Source of the DNA: Streptomyces viridiviolaceus
GTDB taxonomy: Bacteria; Actinomycetota; Actinomycetes; Streptomycetales; Streptomycetaceae
Reading direction: 5' to 3'
Assembly (NCBI RefSeq): GCF_014650995.1
Contig: NZ_BMWA01000004.1
Location: 124,001-188,000, forward strand
DNA length: 64,000 nt
In this document: piece by piece, positions 36,239-49,534 of the stretch
Layout of the letters: each line of letters begins with the position of its first letter
How positions within the stretch are numbered: the first letter of the stretch is position 1
Position numbers and translations under genes: made by a program
The notes under the pieces: model-generated
What the model saw: the letters and a program-made list of their open reading frames with translations, nothing else
What the model was told of the DNA's origin: nothing
The model's database searches: none

Positions 36239-36787
36239 ATGGACGCCGCACAGCAGGAAGCCACCGCAAGAGCGCGGGAACTGCAGCGGAACTGGTACGG
36301 GGAGCCGTTGGGGGCGCTCTTCCGTAGGCTCATCGACGATCTTGGTCTCAACCAGGCTCGTCTCGCGGGGGTTCTGGGACTGTCCGCACCGATGCTGTCG
36401 CAGTTGATGAGCGGCCAGCGGGCGAAGATCGGCAATCCCGCGGTGGTCCAGCGGGTGCAGCTGCTGCAGGACCTGGCGGCGCAGGTCGCCGACGGCAGCG
36501 TGAGCGCGGCCGAGGCGTCCGAGCGCATGGACGAGATCAAGAAGTCACAGGGGGGCTCGGTGCTGAACAACACCACGCAGACGACGAGCAGTTCGGGAGC
36601 GCCGACGGTCAAGCGCGTCGTCCGCGAGATCCAGTCCCTGCTGCGCTCGGTGGCGGCCGCGGGCGACATCATCGATGCGGCGGACGCCCTCACTCAGAGC
36701 CACCCGGAACTGGCGGAGTTCCTCCGGGTGTACGGCGCCGGTCGCACCTCCGACGCGGTCGCGCACTACCAGTCCCACCAGAACTGA
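36239..36787 (+). CDS. HTH DNA-binding protein
   Basis: 182 aa. A Cro/C1-type helix-turn-helix at about 20-70: LGALFRRLIDDLGLNQARLA, GVLGLSAPMLSQLMSGQRAK. It continues with a helical region, a Ser/Thr-rich linker and a C-terminal helical domain (SLLRSVAAAGDIIDAADALT) ending YGAGRTSDAVAHYQSHQN. Likely a transcription factor; target unknown. The ATG at 36239 follows GGGGAGACGCA and is preferred over 36179. It lies 78 bases upstream of the Ser/Thr kinase gene in the same direction. Confidence 0.85.
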   Translation: MDAAQQEATARARELQRNWYGEPLGALFRRLIDDLGLNQARLAGVLGLSAPMLSQLMSGQRAKIGNPAVVQRVQLLQDLAAQVADGSVSAAEASERMDEIKKSQGGSVLNNTTQTTSSSGAPTVKRVVREIQSLLRSVAAAGDIIDAADALTQSHPELAEFLRVYGAGRTSDAVAHYQSHQN

Positions 36788-36865
36788 CCCCGGAGTCCGG
36801 CCGCTGAAGGGGGGTTCGGCGGCCGGGCTCACCAGTGACGCGAGGGGGAGGAGCGGCACAGAGCC

Positions 36866-38353
36866 ATGGGTGAGGTCTTCGCCGGCCGGTACGAGCTGGT
36901 CGATCCGATCGGCCGTGGAGGAGTCGGCGCCGTCTGGCGCGCCTGGGACCACCGCCGTCGGCGTTATGTGGCCGCCAAGGTGCTCCAGCAGAGCGACGCC
37001 CACTCGCTGCTGCGCTTCGTCCGTGAGCAGGCGCTGCGGATCGATCATCCCCATGTGCTCGCCCCCGCCAGCTGGGCCGCCGACGACGACAAGGTCCTGT
37101 TCACCATGGACCTGGTGACGGGCGGCTCGCTCGTCCACCTGGTCGGGGACTACGGGCCCCTGCCGCCGGCGTTCGTCTGCACTCTCCTCGACCAGTTGCT
37201 GGCCGGGCTGGCCGCAGTGCACGCGGAGGACGTCGTGCACCGTGACATCAAGCCCGCCAACGTGCTGCTCGAGGCCACCGGCACGGGCCGGCCCCGGCTG
37301 CGGCTGTCGGACTTCGGCATCGCGATGCGGCTGGGTGAGCCGCGGCTGACGGAGACCAACCTCGTGGTGGGGACGCCCGGTTATCTGGCGCCCGAGCAGA
37401 TGATGGGCGCGGAACCGGACTTTCCCGCGGACCTGTTCGCCGTCGGTCTGGTGGCTCTGTATCTGCTGGAGGGTGCCAAACCGGACGCCAAGGCCCTCGT
37501 GCAGTACTTCTCCGAGCACGGGACACCGGGTGCTCCCCAGGGCGTTCCGGAGCCGCTGTGGCAGGTCGTGGCCACCCTGTTGCAGCCGGACCCGTCGGCC
37601 CGGTTCCGTACGGCCACGGGGGCGCGCAAGGCGTTGGCCGCGGCCGCTGAGCTGCTGCCGGAGCCGGGTCCCGACGACGAGCTGATCGAGATCTTCGACC
37701 AAGTGGGGCCACTGCCACCGGGGTTCGGCCCGGACGGGCCACTCGGACCGGCACCGGGCACGGCAGCGAGGGCGCGCACAGGCACGGGAGCGGGCACCGT
37801 CCCCACGGATCCGCGGCAGGGCCCGGGCCCGGCGGCAGCCCCGGGCAGCGCGCCACCGTCCGGCCCGGTCACCGCCGCCGGCGGGCCCACGGGGCGCCAG
37901 GGACCGCCTCCCCCGGCACAGCGGCAACCACCCGAGCGGCCCCCCGCGCCGTCCCGCGTGTCGGACACCGGCAGCTTCCTTCTGCCGCCCCCGCAGGCCA
38001 CCGTCACCTCCTTCTCGGCGCCCGGTCCACCGCCGGACGCACCGCAGAACGGCCGGCCACAGGGCTTCCAGCACCCACCGCACCAACCCGCCCATGGACT
38101 GCCCTCCTCTCCGCCGCGCGCGCCGACGCACCCCGCCCAGGCCCTGACACCGCCGACGCACCAGCGCGCCGACGCCTCTACTGCTTCGTACACCGCCCAA
38201 GCCCCGCGGGTTCCGCCTTCCGCCCGGGCTTTTCCCCAGCACCGTGCGGAGCGACGGCGCCGCCCCGGTCCCCCGGCCAAGGTGGCGGTCCCGCTCCTGC
38301 TGCTGGCGCTGGTCTGCTACGCGGTGGGCTTCTGGGCCCTGGCCCGCATCTGA
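36866..38353 (+). CDS. Ser/Thr protein kinase, membrane-anchored
   Basis: 495 aa. Kinase domain at 1-265: IGRGGVGAVWRAWDHRRR glycine loop, AAKVLQQ with the ATP-binding lysine, HRDIKPANVLLEATG with Asp127, SDFGIAMRLG, and the activation segment GTPGYLAPEQMMG. A 200-residue Pro/Gln/Gly-rich region follows, ending in a C-terminal membrane helix (VAVPLLLLALVCYAVGFWAL) with almost nothing outside. It lacks a PASTA sensor, so its input differs from PknB. Its partner may be the preceding HTH protein. Not assigned to a named kinase. Confidence 0.9.
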   Translation: MGEVFAGRYELVDPIGRGGVGAVWRAWDHRRRRYVAAKVLQQSDAHSLLRFVREQALRIDHPHVLAPASWAADDDKVLFTMDLVTGGSLVHLVGDYGPLPPAFVCTLLDQLLAGLAAVHAEDVVHRDIKPANVLLEATGTGRPRLRLSDFGIAMRLGEPRLTETNLVVGTPGYLAPEQMMGAEPDFPADLFAVGLVALYLLEGAKPDAKALVQYFSEHGTPGAPQGVPEPLWQVVATLLQPDPSARFRTATGARKALAAAAELLPEPGPDDELIEIFDQVGPLPPGFGPDGPLGPAPGTAARARTGTGAGTVPTDPRQGPGPAAAPGSAPPSGPVTAAGGPTGRQGPPPPAQRQPPERPPAPSRVSDTGSFLLPPPQATVTSFSAPGPPPDAPQNGRPQGFQHPPHQPAHGLPSSPPRAPTHPAQALTPPTHQRADASTASYTAQAPRVPPSARAFPQHRAERRRRPGPPAKVAVPLLLLALVCYAVGFWALARI

Positions 38354-38379
38354 GCCGGTGGCGCTCTCCAGGCCGCGCC

Positions 38380-39732
38380 CTACAGGCCGGCGCGCGGGTC
38401 CGCGCCCCTGCGCCGCGCCAGAGCCGTCCACACGCCCAGCCCCACCAGCAGCGCGCTGCCCGTACCGATGCCGCCCACGGCGACCGCCTTCAGGGCGAGG
38501 TCGTCGCCCGTGGCTCCGCCCTCCGGCGCGGCTGGCCGGCCTGCGACCTCGAAGACACCCTGCGGGACCGGCTCCCCGTCGTACCCTGGGCCGCTCTCTC
38601 CGTCTCCCTCGACCCGTACGCGCAGCGTCAGCTCGAACGGGCCGTCGCCGAAGTCCTCGGCGACCTGCGCCGCGAGATGCACGACGAGGTAGTGGGCGCC
38701 GGCGAATCGCATCCCGCTGACCTGGTCGGCGGTGGCGTAGCGGTTGGCGTAGGCGACCGGGGGCACGGGAGCGAGGTCGGCCGTCGTCCGGCGGCCGGTG
38801 TAGCCGGTGGCGGAGTCCTCGACCTCGCCGCGCACGGGGTTGTGCAGGGCCAGGGCCAGGGCGCTGGTCGCGTAGCCGGAGCCGCTGCCCGAAGCGGCGA
38901 GTTCGGCTGTGGCGTGGAGCTGCTGGCCCCAGTCGACCGGGACCTTGTAGAAGAGGGTCTGCCCGGGCCGGACGTCATCGCGCCAGACGCCCTCGGCGAC
39001 GGCGGTGGCGTCGGCGAATCCGCTGCCGCCGCGGCGCAGCTCCGGCTCGCCGGTGAGGGGTGTCGGCGAGGCCGAGTCCCAGGTCTCGGGCGCGTTCGTC
39101 GCTCCGGGTCGCGTCGGGCGCGGCTCGGTGGCGGTGGTGAGGTCCAGGTCCCAGGCGCCCGGCGGGGAGTCCTGCGGCCGGAGCCGTTCGACCGTCACGT
39201 AGTAGGTGCCGGGCTCCTTGCAGCGGGTCCCGGTGGGGGACGTCTCCCGCATGCCCCAGGCGGTGACCGGGCGGGGGCTGCGGGCGGCGCCGAAACCCGC
39301 GCTGTCCGAGGAACAGGCGCGGCCGTCGGCGTCCTGCACGGTCACCCGGATGCCGTCGACGGCCGTGACGGCGTCAGCGGCGGCCGGGACGGCGGTGACG
39401 GAGACGTACGCGTTCGAGGTGGCGTCGAGCTCGAGGCGGAAGTGCACCGTGCCGCTCCGGGGCAGGGAACTCCGGTACGCCATGCCCGGCTCCAGGAGCG
39501 CGGCGTCCGCCGGGCCGGCCGCCCCCTCGATCCGCCGGGCCCCCTCGGCGAAGGCGTACGCGTCGTCGGCGGGCCCGTCGGCCGCCAGGACCGTGCCGCC
39601 CGGCAGGAGGACCGTCGCACCGGCCACCGCGCTCACCACGGCCAGACGTACGGGCACCCACGGGCGCCGCCTCGCCGGCCGATCGCGCCATGCCCTGGCC
39701 CGCCGCCGAGCCCTACACCACCGTGCCGTCAC
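38380..39732 (-). CDS. Secreted/membrane-anchored protein of unknown function
   Basis: 450 aa. An N-terminal signal segment (VRLAVVSAVAGATVLLPGGT, cleavage near VLAADG), a large extracytoplasmic region with several beta-rich motifs (GTVHFRLELDATSNAYVSV, AWDLDLTTATEPRPTRPGAT, YANRYATADQVSGM) and a C-terminal membrane helix (AVGGIGTGSALLVGLGVWTA) with a basic tail. A surface protein anchored at the C-terminus is the simplest reading. The GTG at 39732 has GAGGAG seven bases upstream. Convergent with the Ser/Thr kinase gene, with only 26 bases between them. No family recognised. Confidence 0.75.
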   Translation of the reverse strand: MTARWCRARRRARAWRDRPARRRPWVPVRLAVVSAVAGATVLLPGGTVLAADGPADDAYAFAEGARRIEGAAGPADAALLEPGMAYRSSLPRSGTVHFRLELDATSNAYVSVTAVPAAADAVTAVDGIRVTVQDADGRACSSDSAGFGAARSPRPVTAWGMRETSPTGTRCKEPGTYYVTVERLRPQDSPPGAWDLDLTTATEPRPTRPGATNAPETWDSASPTPLTGEPELRRGGSGFADATAVAEGVWRDDVRPGQTLFYKVPVDWGQQLHATAELAASGSGSGYATSALALALHNPVRGEVEDSATGYTGRRTTADLAPVPPVAYANRYATADQVSGMRFAGAHYLVVHLAAQVAEDFGDGPFELTLRVRVEGDGESGPGYDGEPVPQGVFEVAGRPAAPEGGATGDDLALKAVAVGGIGTGSALLVGLGVWTALARRRGADPRAGL

Positions 39733-39810
39733 CCGCCACTCCTCGCCGTCGCCCGGACCGGACCGTGGCCCATCCTGCCCCGCGACCCGGACCGCCATCC
39801 GGGCAACACA

Positions 39811-39840
39811 AAACCCCGACCGCGATGACGGCCGGGGTTT
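39811..39840. terminator. Terminator after DLW-39
   Basis: AAACCCCGACC pairs with GGCCGGGGTTT except for one A-C mismatch, with an eight-base loop. It lies just downstream of the leftward DLW-39 gene and before the start of the membrane protein gene. Confidence 0.65.
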
Positions 39841-39865
39841 GCTCAGAACCGGATGTCGGTCGTAC

Positions 39866-39994
39866 TCACGAACCCGTGGGCACGGAGTCAGTCGCCTCCG
39901 TCCACAGATCCTGCTCGGCGCGATCCGCCTGGATCTGGCGGTACACGAGGAGCCCGCCGATGGCGGCCAGTGCGACCAGGAGAAGCTTCTTCAC
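39866..39994 (-). CDS. DLW-39 family small membrane protein
   Basis: 42 aa: VKKLLLVALAAIGGLLVYRQ at the N-terminus, one membrane helix, then IQADRAEQDLWTEATDSVPT with the DLW motif that names the family. GTG at 39994 has GAGG upstream. Found near gyrA across Actinobacteria; function unknown. A TATAGT -10 lies on the minus strand at 40040-40045, with a palindrome upstream. Confidence 0.85.
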   Translation of the reverse strand: MKKLLLVALAAIGGLLVYRQIQADRAEQDLWTEATDSVPTGS

Positions 39995-40333
39995 CGCGCG
40001 ACCTCGTCTTTCCTTGACGTAGGGGACCTCTGGCGCCCGACTATACACACCGACCGATATCGATCGGTGACCTGCGTCGGCTGTCAACTCCCGGTCATCG
40101 GAGCCCAATAGGAACGGGCCGTGCCGCTCCGGTCGGAGGGTGATCGCACCCGCACGGAGGGTGACTTTTGCCCGCCCTCCTCCCGTCTCCGATCCTTTTC
40201 GCCCTTCTTACGTCCATCCGAGTGGTGTTCATCCGAAGAGCGACGCGCCACGAGCGTCGGTCCACCACTTCGCGATCCACATACACATGATGAGCAAAGT
40301 ACGCAAATCGCCCGACCCGAAAGTGAGGGGCCC
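39995..40333. other. Divergent intergenic region with promoter and palindrome
   Basis: 339 bases without a gene. On the minus strand TATAGT (40040-40045) is a strong -10 for DLW-39. Just upstream is an imperfect palindrome at 40048-40069, CACCGA-CC-GATATC-GA-TCGGTG, where an operator would sit. Plus-strand features for the secreted protein at 40334 are not obvious beyond its GTGAGGGG ribosome-binding site. Confidence 0.55.
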
Positions 40334-40732
40334 ATGGCCCGGAACAAGGTCATGAAGCTGTGGACCGCCATCGTCACCGCCTTCCTCGCGCTGTGCACGG
40401 CGCTCGGATTCATCACGACGACCGCCTCGGCGGCCGTACCCCAGACCGAGACTCAGCGCAACAGCGACAACACCAGTGACAGTGACAGCACCACGCGGGC
40501 GACGGCGCCGGCCTTGCCCCTCTCGTCCTGGCTACGCGCCGGGGCCCTGCCCCCCACGATGAAGCAGCGCATCCACGCCGAGGCCCACGGCAAGTCCCCC
40601 AGCTGCCGCCACCGCCCGCTGTCGGACGCCACCGCGACGAACGACTCGACCACGGCCACGAAGTCCGACCGCTCCTCCTGCGAGACCCCGGCAGAGTCCA
40701 CCACCCCGGACGACACGCCCCTGCAGCGCTGA
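40334..40732 (+). CDS. Small secreted protein of unknown function
   Basis: 132 aa. Start MARNKVMKLWTAIVTAFLAL with a hydrophobic core and a signal-peptidase site near TASAA; the mature part is Ser/Thr/Asp-rich (about residues 35-60) and contains two cysteines near the C-terminus. ATG at 40334 follows GTGAGGGG; the frame extends to 40121 but that part has no coding character. No homologue recognised. It borders the tRNA-Ile scar and may belong to accessory DNA. Confidence 0.6.
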   Translation: MARNKVMKLWTAIVTAFLALCTALGFITTTASAAVPQTETQRNSDNTSDSDSTTRATAPALPLSSWLRAGALPPTMKQRIHAEAHGKSPSCRHRPLSDATATNDSTTATKSDRSSCETPAESTTPDDTPLQR

Positions 40733-40898
40733 CGCCCTGGCACGCACCGCCGTGCCACCACCCGGCCCCGCCCCTCTTGCCCCTCTGCCCCTGTCACCAC
40801 GGCGAACTTGCGTACAGCAGCGCCACCCCCTGGGCCCGGCCGCTCGAACGAGCAGCCGGGCCTCACCGCGCGAACCCGGGCACGGAACCATGAAGGTG

Positions 40899-40985
40899 AA
40901 AGACCCCCAGGTGAATCACCGGGGGGTCTTCTCGCTGGTGGGCTCGACAGGATCGGATCCTGTGGCCGCATCCTCATCCGGTCGA
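40899..40985 (-). pseudogene. Decayed 3' half of tRNA-Ile plus terminator (possible att remnant)
   Basis: On the minus strand, GGATGAGGATGCGGCCACAG and CCTGTCGAGCCCACCAGCGA correspond, with several mismatches, to the anticodon 3' side, T-arm, acceptor, CCA and flank of the intact tRNA-Ile at 41677-41753. A terminator-like stem AAGACCCCC/GGGGGGTCTT follows, as it does after the intact gene. The 5' half is missing. It is either the displaced fragment left by an integrative element or the remains of a tandem duplication. Confidence 0.7.
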
Positions 40986-41034
40986 TCACCGGGCGTCGGC
41001 AGCGTCGGTCAACGGGCCGGTGTCCTTCGCCGGG

Positions 41035-41540
41035 CTATGGCAGCAGGTCATGTTCCATCCGGCACTCGTCATCTCGCAGATGCAGGCGTCTGAGATCCTG
41101 CAAGGCGGAGACGGGAAATGGGTGCTGCATCCACTTCTTCCGGTACCCCTCCTCTCCGTGCTGTCGCAAGACGGTCTGTGCCGCCTCCGTCACTGCATGC
41201 CCAACCACGCTGCGAGGCTGGATGGAGCTCCACGAGAGCTCGCCTTCGTCGTCGGGCAGCTCGAAGCTCGTGAACATGTCAGCGAAGAGATGGACAAGGA
41301 TCTCGACGTCCTGGTGCCATGGCTGCGGAGAACCCATCGCATCTCGGCTGGTTCCAGGTCGAAGGAGAACCGCTGGACCGAGCTGGATCCGTACAGGCCT
41401 GCTACGCCATGCAATAGGTCAGCGAGAGCGTCCGTGCAGTAGCTGACATGATCTCGGCGTTCCGAAAATCCGTCCGCGATGCGGCACGTTGCCCAACCGG
41501 CTCCGCTCAGTTCCCAGCTGAACTGGAGATCACTCGGCAT
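41035..41540 (-). pseudogene. Frameshifted conserved hypothetical gene inside the tRNA-Ile scar
   Basis: Two overlapping minus-strand frames read as one protein. The first (41540 leftward) runs MPSDLQFSWELSGAGWATCR to FDLEPAEMRWVLRSHG. The second (stop at 41035) continues HQDVEILVHLFADMFTSFEL and ends DLRRLHLRDDECRMEHDLLP. Loss of one base near 41316, in CATGGCACC, joins them. The composition and continuity support a real gene of about 165 aa that is broken here, unless it is a sequencing error. The product is unknown. Confidence 0.7.
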
Positions 41541-41639
41541 CTGTCCCCCCTTGATCCTCTACCGGTGCGCGAAGCGGTGGGCATGATCGCCGAGCTTCTG
41601 GGAGATCCACTCATCGGCTGATGTGGGCCGTGAACGTCA

Positions 41640-41671
41640 AAGACCCCCAGCCGGTATCGGCTGGGGGTCTT
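41640..41671. terminator. Terminator downstream of tRNA-Ile
   Basis: AAGACCCCCAGCCG pairs perfectly with CGGCTGGGGGTCTT (14 bp) around GTAT. It lies just past the 3' end of the leftward tRNA-Ile. A degenerate copy follows the decayed tRNA half at about 40899-40930. Confidence 0.8.
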
Positions 41672-41676
41672 CTCGC

Positions 41677-41753
41677 TGGTGGGGCTAACAGGATTTGAAC
41701 CTGTGGCCTCATCCTTATCAGGGATGCGCTCTAACCAACTGAGCTATAGCCCC
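41677..41753 (-). tRNA. tRNA-Ile(GAT)
   Basis: On the minus strand, 77 bases including an encoded CCA: acceptor GGGGCTA with TAGCCCC, D-arm AGCTCAGTTGGTTAGAGC, anticodon loop CTGATAA (anticodon GAT), T-arm ACAGGTTCAAATCCTGT, discriminator A, then CCA. It sits downstream of gyrA and DUF3566 on the same strand, the standard actinobacterial position. The two other tRNAs in the window do not encode CCA. Confidence 0.96.
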
Positions 41754-41793
41754 GCCGCGCTCTGCGGTGTGTGTCCCGCGCGCTGACTCCTGA

Positions 41794-41822
41794 AGATTAG
41801 CGCACGAGGTGGGCAGTCCCAA
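41794..41822 (-). promoter_or_regulatory. Promoter of tRNA-Ile
   Basis: Minus strand: TTGGGA at 41822-41817, 17-base spacer, TAATCT at 41799-41794, about 40 bases before the tRNA 5' end. It fits a housekeeping sigma factor. The remainder of 41754-41923 shows no gene. Confidence 0.7.
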
Positions 41823-41923
41823 AATCGGTTGTGGGTGGCGGGCCGGGGGACCGGCGTGGAGCCGTCGGTGAGCCCCTGGACCGACCGTGGAACTGCCCGT
41901 TCCAGCCGGACGTCAGCCGCTCG

Positions 41924-42700
41924 TCACTCGTCCTCGGCGAGCGTCAGCTCGACGCCGCCGACGAAGCCGGCGGAGAGGTTGTAGATGAACGCGCCGAGCG
42001 TCGCCAGGGCCGTCGCGAGGACGACGTCGATGACCGCGATGATCGTCGTGAACATCAGCACGTTGGGTAGCGACAGGAACGACTGCAGGTCGAAGCCGTT
42101 CGACTCGTTGGAGCCGGTCGCCTCGGAGATCGTGCCGCCGACCGTCGTGAAGACGCCCATGGCGTCCATGACCATCCACAGCACGGCCGACGCGACGATC
42201 GTGCAGACGCCCAGCGCGATGGAGAGCAGGAAGCTGACCTTCATCACCGACCACGGGTCGGCCTTCGCCACGCGCAGACGTGCCTTGCGGACACGGGGCG
42301 TGGTGCGTGCGCCGGTGCGCGGGCGGCGGACGGCGCCCGAGGGGCCCGCCGGGCCGTCGCCCTGGGGCTGGTACGCCTGCGGCGGGTGGTACGGCCCGCC
42401 GGGCTGCTGCGGTTGCCGCTCCCCGGGCAGCGGCGAGGCCGGCTGCTGGGCGGCTTCCTGGTGGTGCGCGGGTCGGCCCTGGGCGCCCGAAGCGGCCGGG
42501 CCCGCTCCAGCCGCGTACTGCTGGGTCTGCGGGCCTCGGGTGTCCGTCACAGTTCCCCCCTGGGATCCATGAGTGTCGTACGAGGGTGAGGACGAGTGGG
42601 CTTGCGAGTCCGTTCCGTGCGCGACGGAGCCACGGTCGCCGCCGTCCGTTTCCGTACCCCGTGAGGTACCGGCCGATCCGGCGCCCGTGGCTCCGTTCAC
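41924..42700 (-). CDS. DUF3566 membrane protein, gyrA-adjacent
   Basis: 258 aa. A long disordered N-terminus rich in Gly, Gln and Pro, then a basic segment (RVRKARLRVAKADPWSVMKV) and two membrane helices in the DUF3566 domain (SFLLSIALGVCTIVASAVLW; VLMFTTIIAVIDVVLATALA) ending FVGGVELTLAEDE. Orthologues sit directly downstream of gyrA in mycobacteria too. GTG at 42700 has GGAGAG upstream; the frame to 42856 lies inside gyrA. Seventeen bases after gyrA, so co-transcribed with the gyrase genes. Function unknown. Confidence 0.88.
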   Translation of the reverse strand: MNGATGAGSAGTSRGTETDGGDRGSVAHGTDSQAHSSSPSYDTHGSQGGTVTDTRGPQTQQYAAGAGPAASGAQGRPAHHQEAAQQPASPLPGERQPQQPGGPYHPPQAYQPQGDGPAGPSGAVRRPRTGARTTPRVRKARLRVAKADPWSVMKVSFLLSIALGVCTIVASAVLWMVMDAMGVFTTVGGTISEATGSNESNGFDLQSFLSLPNVLMFTTIIAVIDVVLATALATLGAFIYNLSAGFVGGVELTLAEDE

Positions 42701-42716
42701 GATGACTCTCCTCGTG

Positions 42717-45308
<2,592 letters not shown>

Positions 45309-45350
45309 TGCTGGTGAAGGTCCTTCCTGGTGCGGTCAGCTGAGACCGAC

Positions 45351-47833
<2,483 letters not shown>

Positions 47834-48376
47834 TCACCCGTACGTGTCCCCGGGCCCCGTACTCCCCGGCGCCCGAAGCGGCCCATAGCGACGAGCCGAA
47901 CCACCCGGACCACCGGGACCCTGCACCTTGATCACCCGCACCGAGCCGTGACCGAGGTCCTCGTTCAACCGGGCGACCAACGTCGGAGCCAGCAGCCGCA
48001 GGTTCGTCGCCCACGCCGTCGAGTCACAGCGCACGACCAGCACGCGCTCGTCCTCGTCGTACCGCTCCGGCACACAGTGCTTGGCCACGTCCGCACCCAC
48101 GATCTGCGGCCAACGGCCCATCACACCGCCCACCGCCGCCGGGGTCTCCCAGCCCCGCTCCGTGATCAGCCGGTTGATCGCCGAACCGAGCGCCATCGGG
48201 TCACGGCCGTCCGCACGCGCGCCGGAGCGCAGGCCCCCGCGCCGGGCCTGCCGCTTCTGCTGCGCCGCATCGCCACGCGCGCGTGCCGCCTCCCGCGCCG
48301 CCCGCAACGCCACACGCGCGAGATCGACACCGGACGGCTCGGGTGACTTCCTCGGAGCCGGCTCGTCCGTGCTCAT
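47834..48376 (-). CDS. DUF721 family protein (DciA-like)
   Basis: 180 aa. The DUF721 domain spans about 62-140: [40 protein letters not shown], and [17 protein letters not shown]. It is placed between recF and gyrB, as in many Actinobacteria; members related to DciA load or recruit the replicative helicase. N-terminus is Ala/Arg-rich. Its ATG overlaps the recF stop by four bases, so it is made with RecF. Confidence 0.88.
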   Translation of the reverse strand: MSTDEPAPRKSPEPSGVDLARVALRAAREAARARGDAAQQKRQARRGGLRSGARADGRDPMALGSAINRLITERGWETPAAVGGVMGRWPQIVGADVAKHCVPERYDEDERVLVVRCDSTAWATNLRLLAPTLVARLNEDLGHGSVRVIKVQGPGGPGGSARRYGPLRAPGSTGPGDTYG

Positions 48377-49494
48377 ACGCGCTCCACCGTCCCCTCGGCC
48401 ACCGCGAACCGCGCCCCCGCCAGCACATGCGGCACGTCGTCGTCGACCGCGGCGGTCACCAGAACCTGCTCACCGGGCGCCACCAGCTCGGCCAGCCGCT
48501 CGCGACGCCGGGCGTCCAGCTCGGCGAAGACGTCGTCGAGAACGAGCACTGGCTCGTTGCCCTCCGCCCGCAACAGGTCGTACGACGCGAGACGCAGCGC
48601 CAGCGCATACGACCACGACTCACCGTGAGAGGCGTACCCCTTGGCCGGCAGCTGACCGAGCTTGAGAAGCAGATCGTCCCGGTGCGGGCCGACCAGCGTG
48701 ACGCCCCGCTCGATCTCCTGCTTGCGCACCTCGGCGAGCGCCGCCATCAGCTGCTCGAACAGATCGTCCCGCGTGTGCGCCTCACCCGGCGCCGACGGCT
48801 TGTACTCCAACGCGACCGGACCGCCGCCGGGGGCCAGCTGCTCATACGCCTTGTCGGCCAGCGGCTGAATCGCCGCGATCAGGTCCAGACGCTGCGCGAG
48901 GAGCTCGGCACCCGCACGCGACAGGTGCTGGTCCCAGACGTCGAGCGTGGACAGGTCCATCGTCCGGCCACCGTGCCGACGGGCGAGCGCGGCCGACTTC
49001 AGCAGCGTGTTCCGCTGCTTGAGGACCCGCTCGTAGTCGGATCGCACCCCGGCCATGCGCGGGGAACGGGCAGTGATCAGCTCGTCGAGGAAGCGGCGCC
49101 GCTCCCCAGGGTCGCCCTTGACCAGGGCCAGGTCCTCCGGCGCGAACAGCACGGTCCGCACGATGCCGAGCACGTCACGGGGCCTGACCTGCGAGGACCT
49201 GTTGATACGGGCACGGTTGGCGCGACCGGGGTTCAGCTCCAGCTCGACCAGCTGCTGCCGCTCGCCCTGGCGCACCTGAGCACGGATGACCGCCCGGTCG
49301 GCCCCCATGCGCACCAGCGGCGCGTCCGAGGAGACACGGTGACTGCCGAGCGTGGCGAGATAGCCGACCGCCTCGACGAGATTCGTCTTGCCCTGCCCGT
49401 TGGGACCGACGAACGCGGTCACGCCCGGATCGAGGGGGACCTCGACCCGGGCGTACGAGCGGAAGTCGGCCAGCGACAAATGCGTGACGTGCAT
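48373..49494 (-). CDS. recF: RecF recombination/repair ATPase
   Basis: 373 aa, usual RecF length. Walker [18 protein letters not shown] signature region [20 protein letters not shown], and Walker [17 protein letters not shown]. It loads RecA at gaps in damaged or stalled DNA. The ATG at 49494 begins the conserved [14 protein letters not shown]; an upstream ATG at 49518 adds eight residues without homology. Forty bases downstream of gnd. Confidence 0.95.
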   Translation of the reverse strand: MHVTHLSLADFRSYARVEVPLDPGVTAFVGPNGQGKTNLVEAVGYLATLGSHRVSSDAPLVRMGADRAVIRAQVRQGERQQLVELELNPGRANRARINRSSQVRPRDVLGIVRTVLFAPEDLALVKGDPGERRRFLDELITARSPRMAGVRSDYERVLKQRNTLLKSAALARRHGGRTMDLSTLDVWDQHLSRAGAELLAQRLDLIAAIQPLADKAYEQLAPGGGPVALEYKPSAPGEAHTRDDLFEQLMAALAEVRKQEIERGVTLVGPHRDDLLLKLGQLPAKGYASHGESWSYALALRLASYDLLRAEGNEPVLVLDDVFAELDARRRERLAELVAPGEQVLVTAAVDDDVPHVLAGARFAVAEGTVERV

Positions 49495-49534
49495 GGTCGT
49501 TCGCCGACCTCCACCCATGTCCTTCGCGTACTGA

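Noticed and set aside
36545..38431. 628-codon minus-strand frame opposite the Ser/Thr kinase
   Set aside because: Antisense of the kinase gene, which has clear catalytic motifs.
40048..40069. A fourth PaaR-type operator
   Set aside because: The arms match (ACCG, CGGT) but the spacing is 12 rather than 6 bases, so it does not fit the other three sites.
40121..40333. N-terminal extension of the small secreted protein
   Set aside because: The signal peptide and RBS place the start at 40334; the upstream part is promoter DNA.
41020..41442. 140-codon plus-strand frame in the tRNA-Ile scar
   Set aside because: It is antisense to the frameshifted minus-strand gene, whose two frames join into one coherent protein; the plus frame shows no such continuity.
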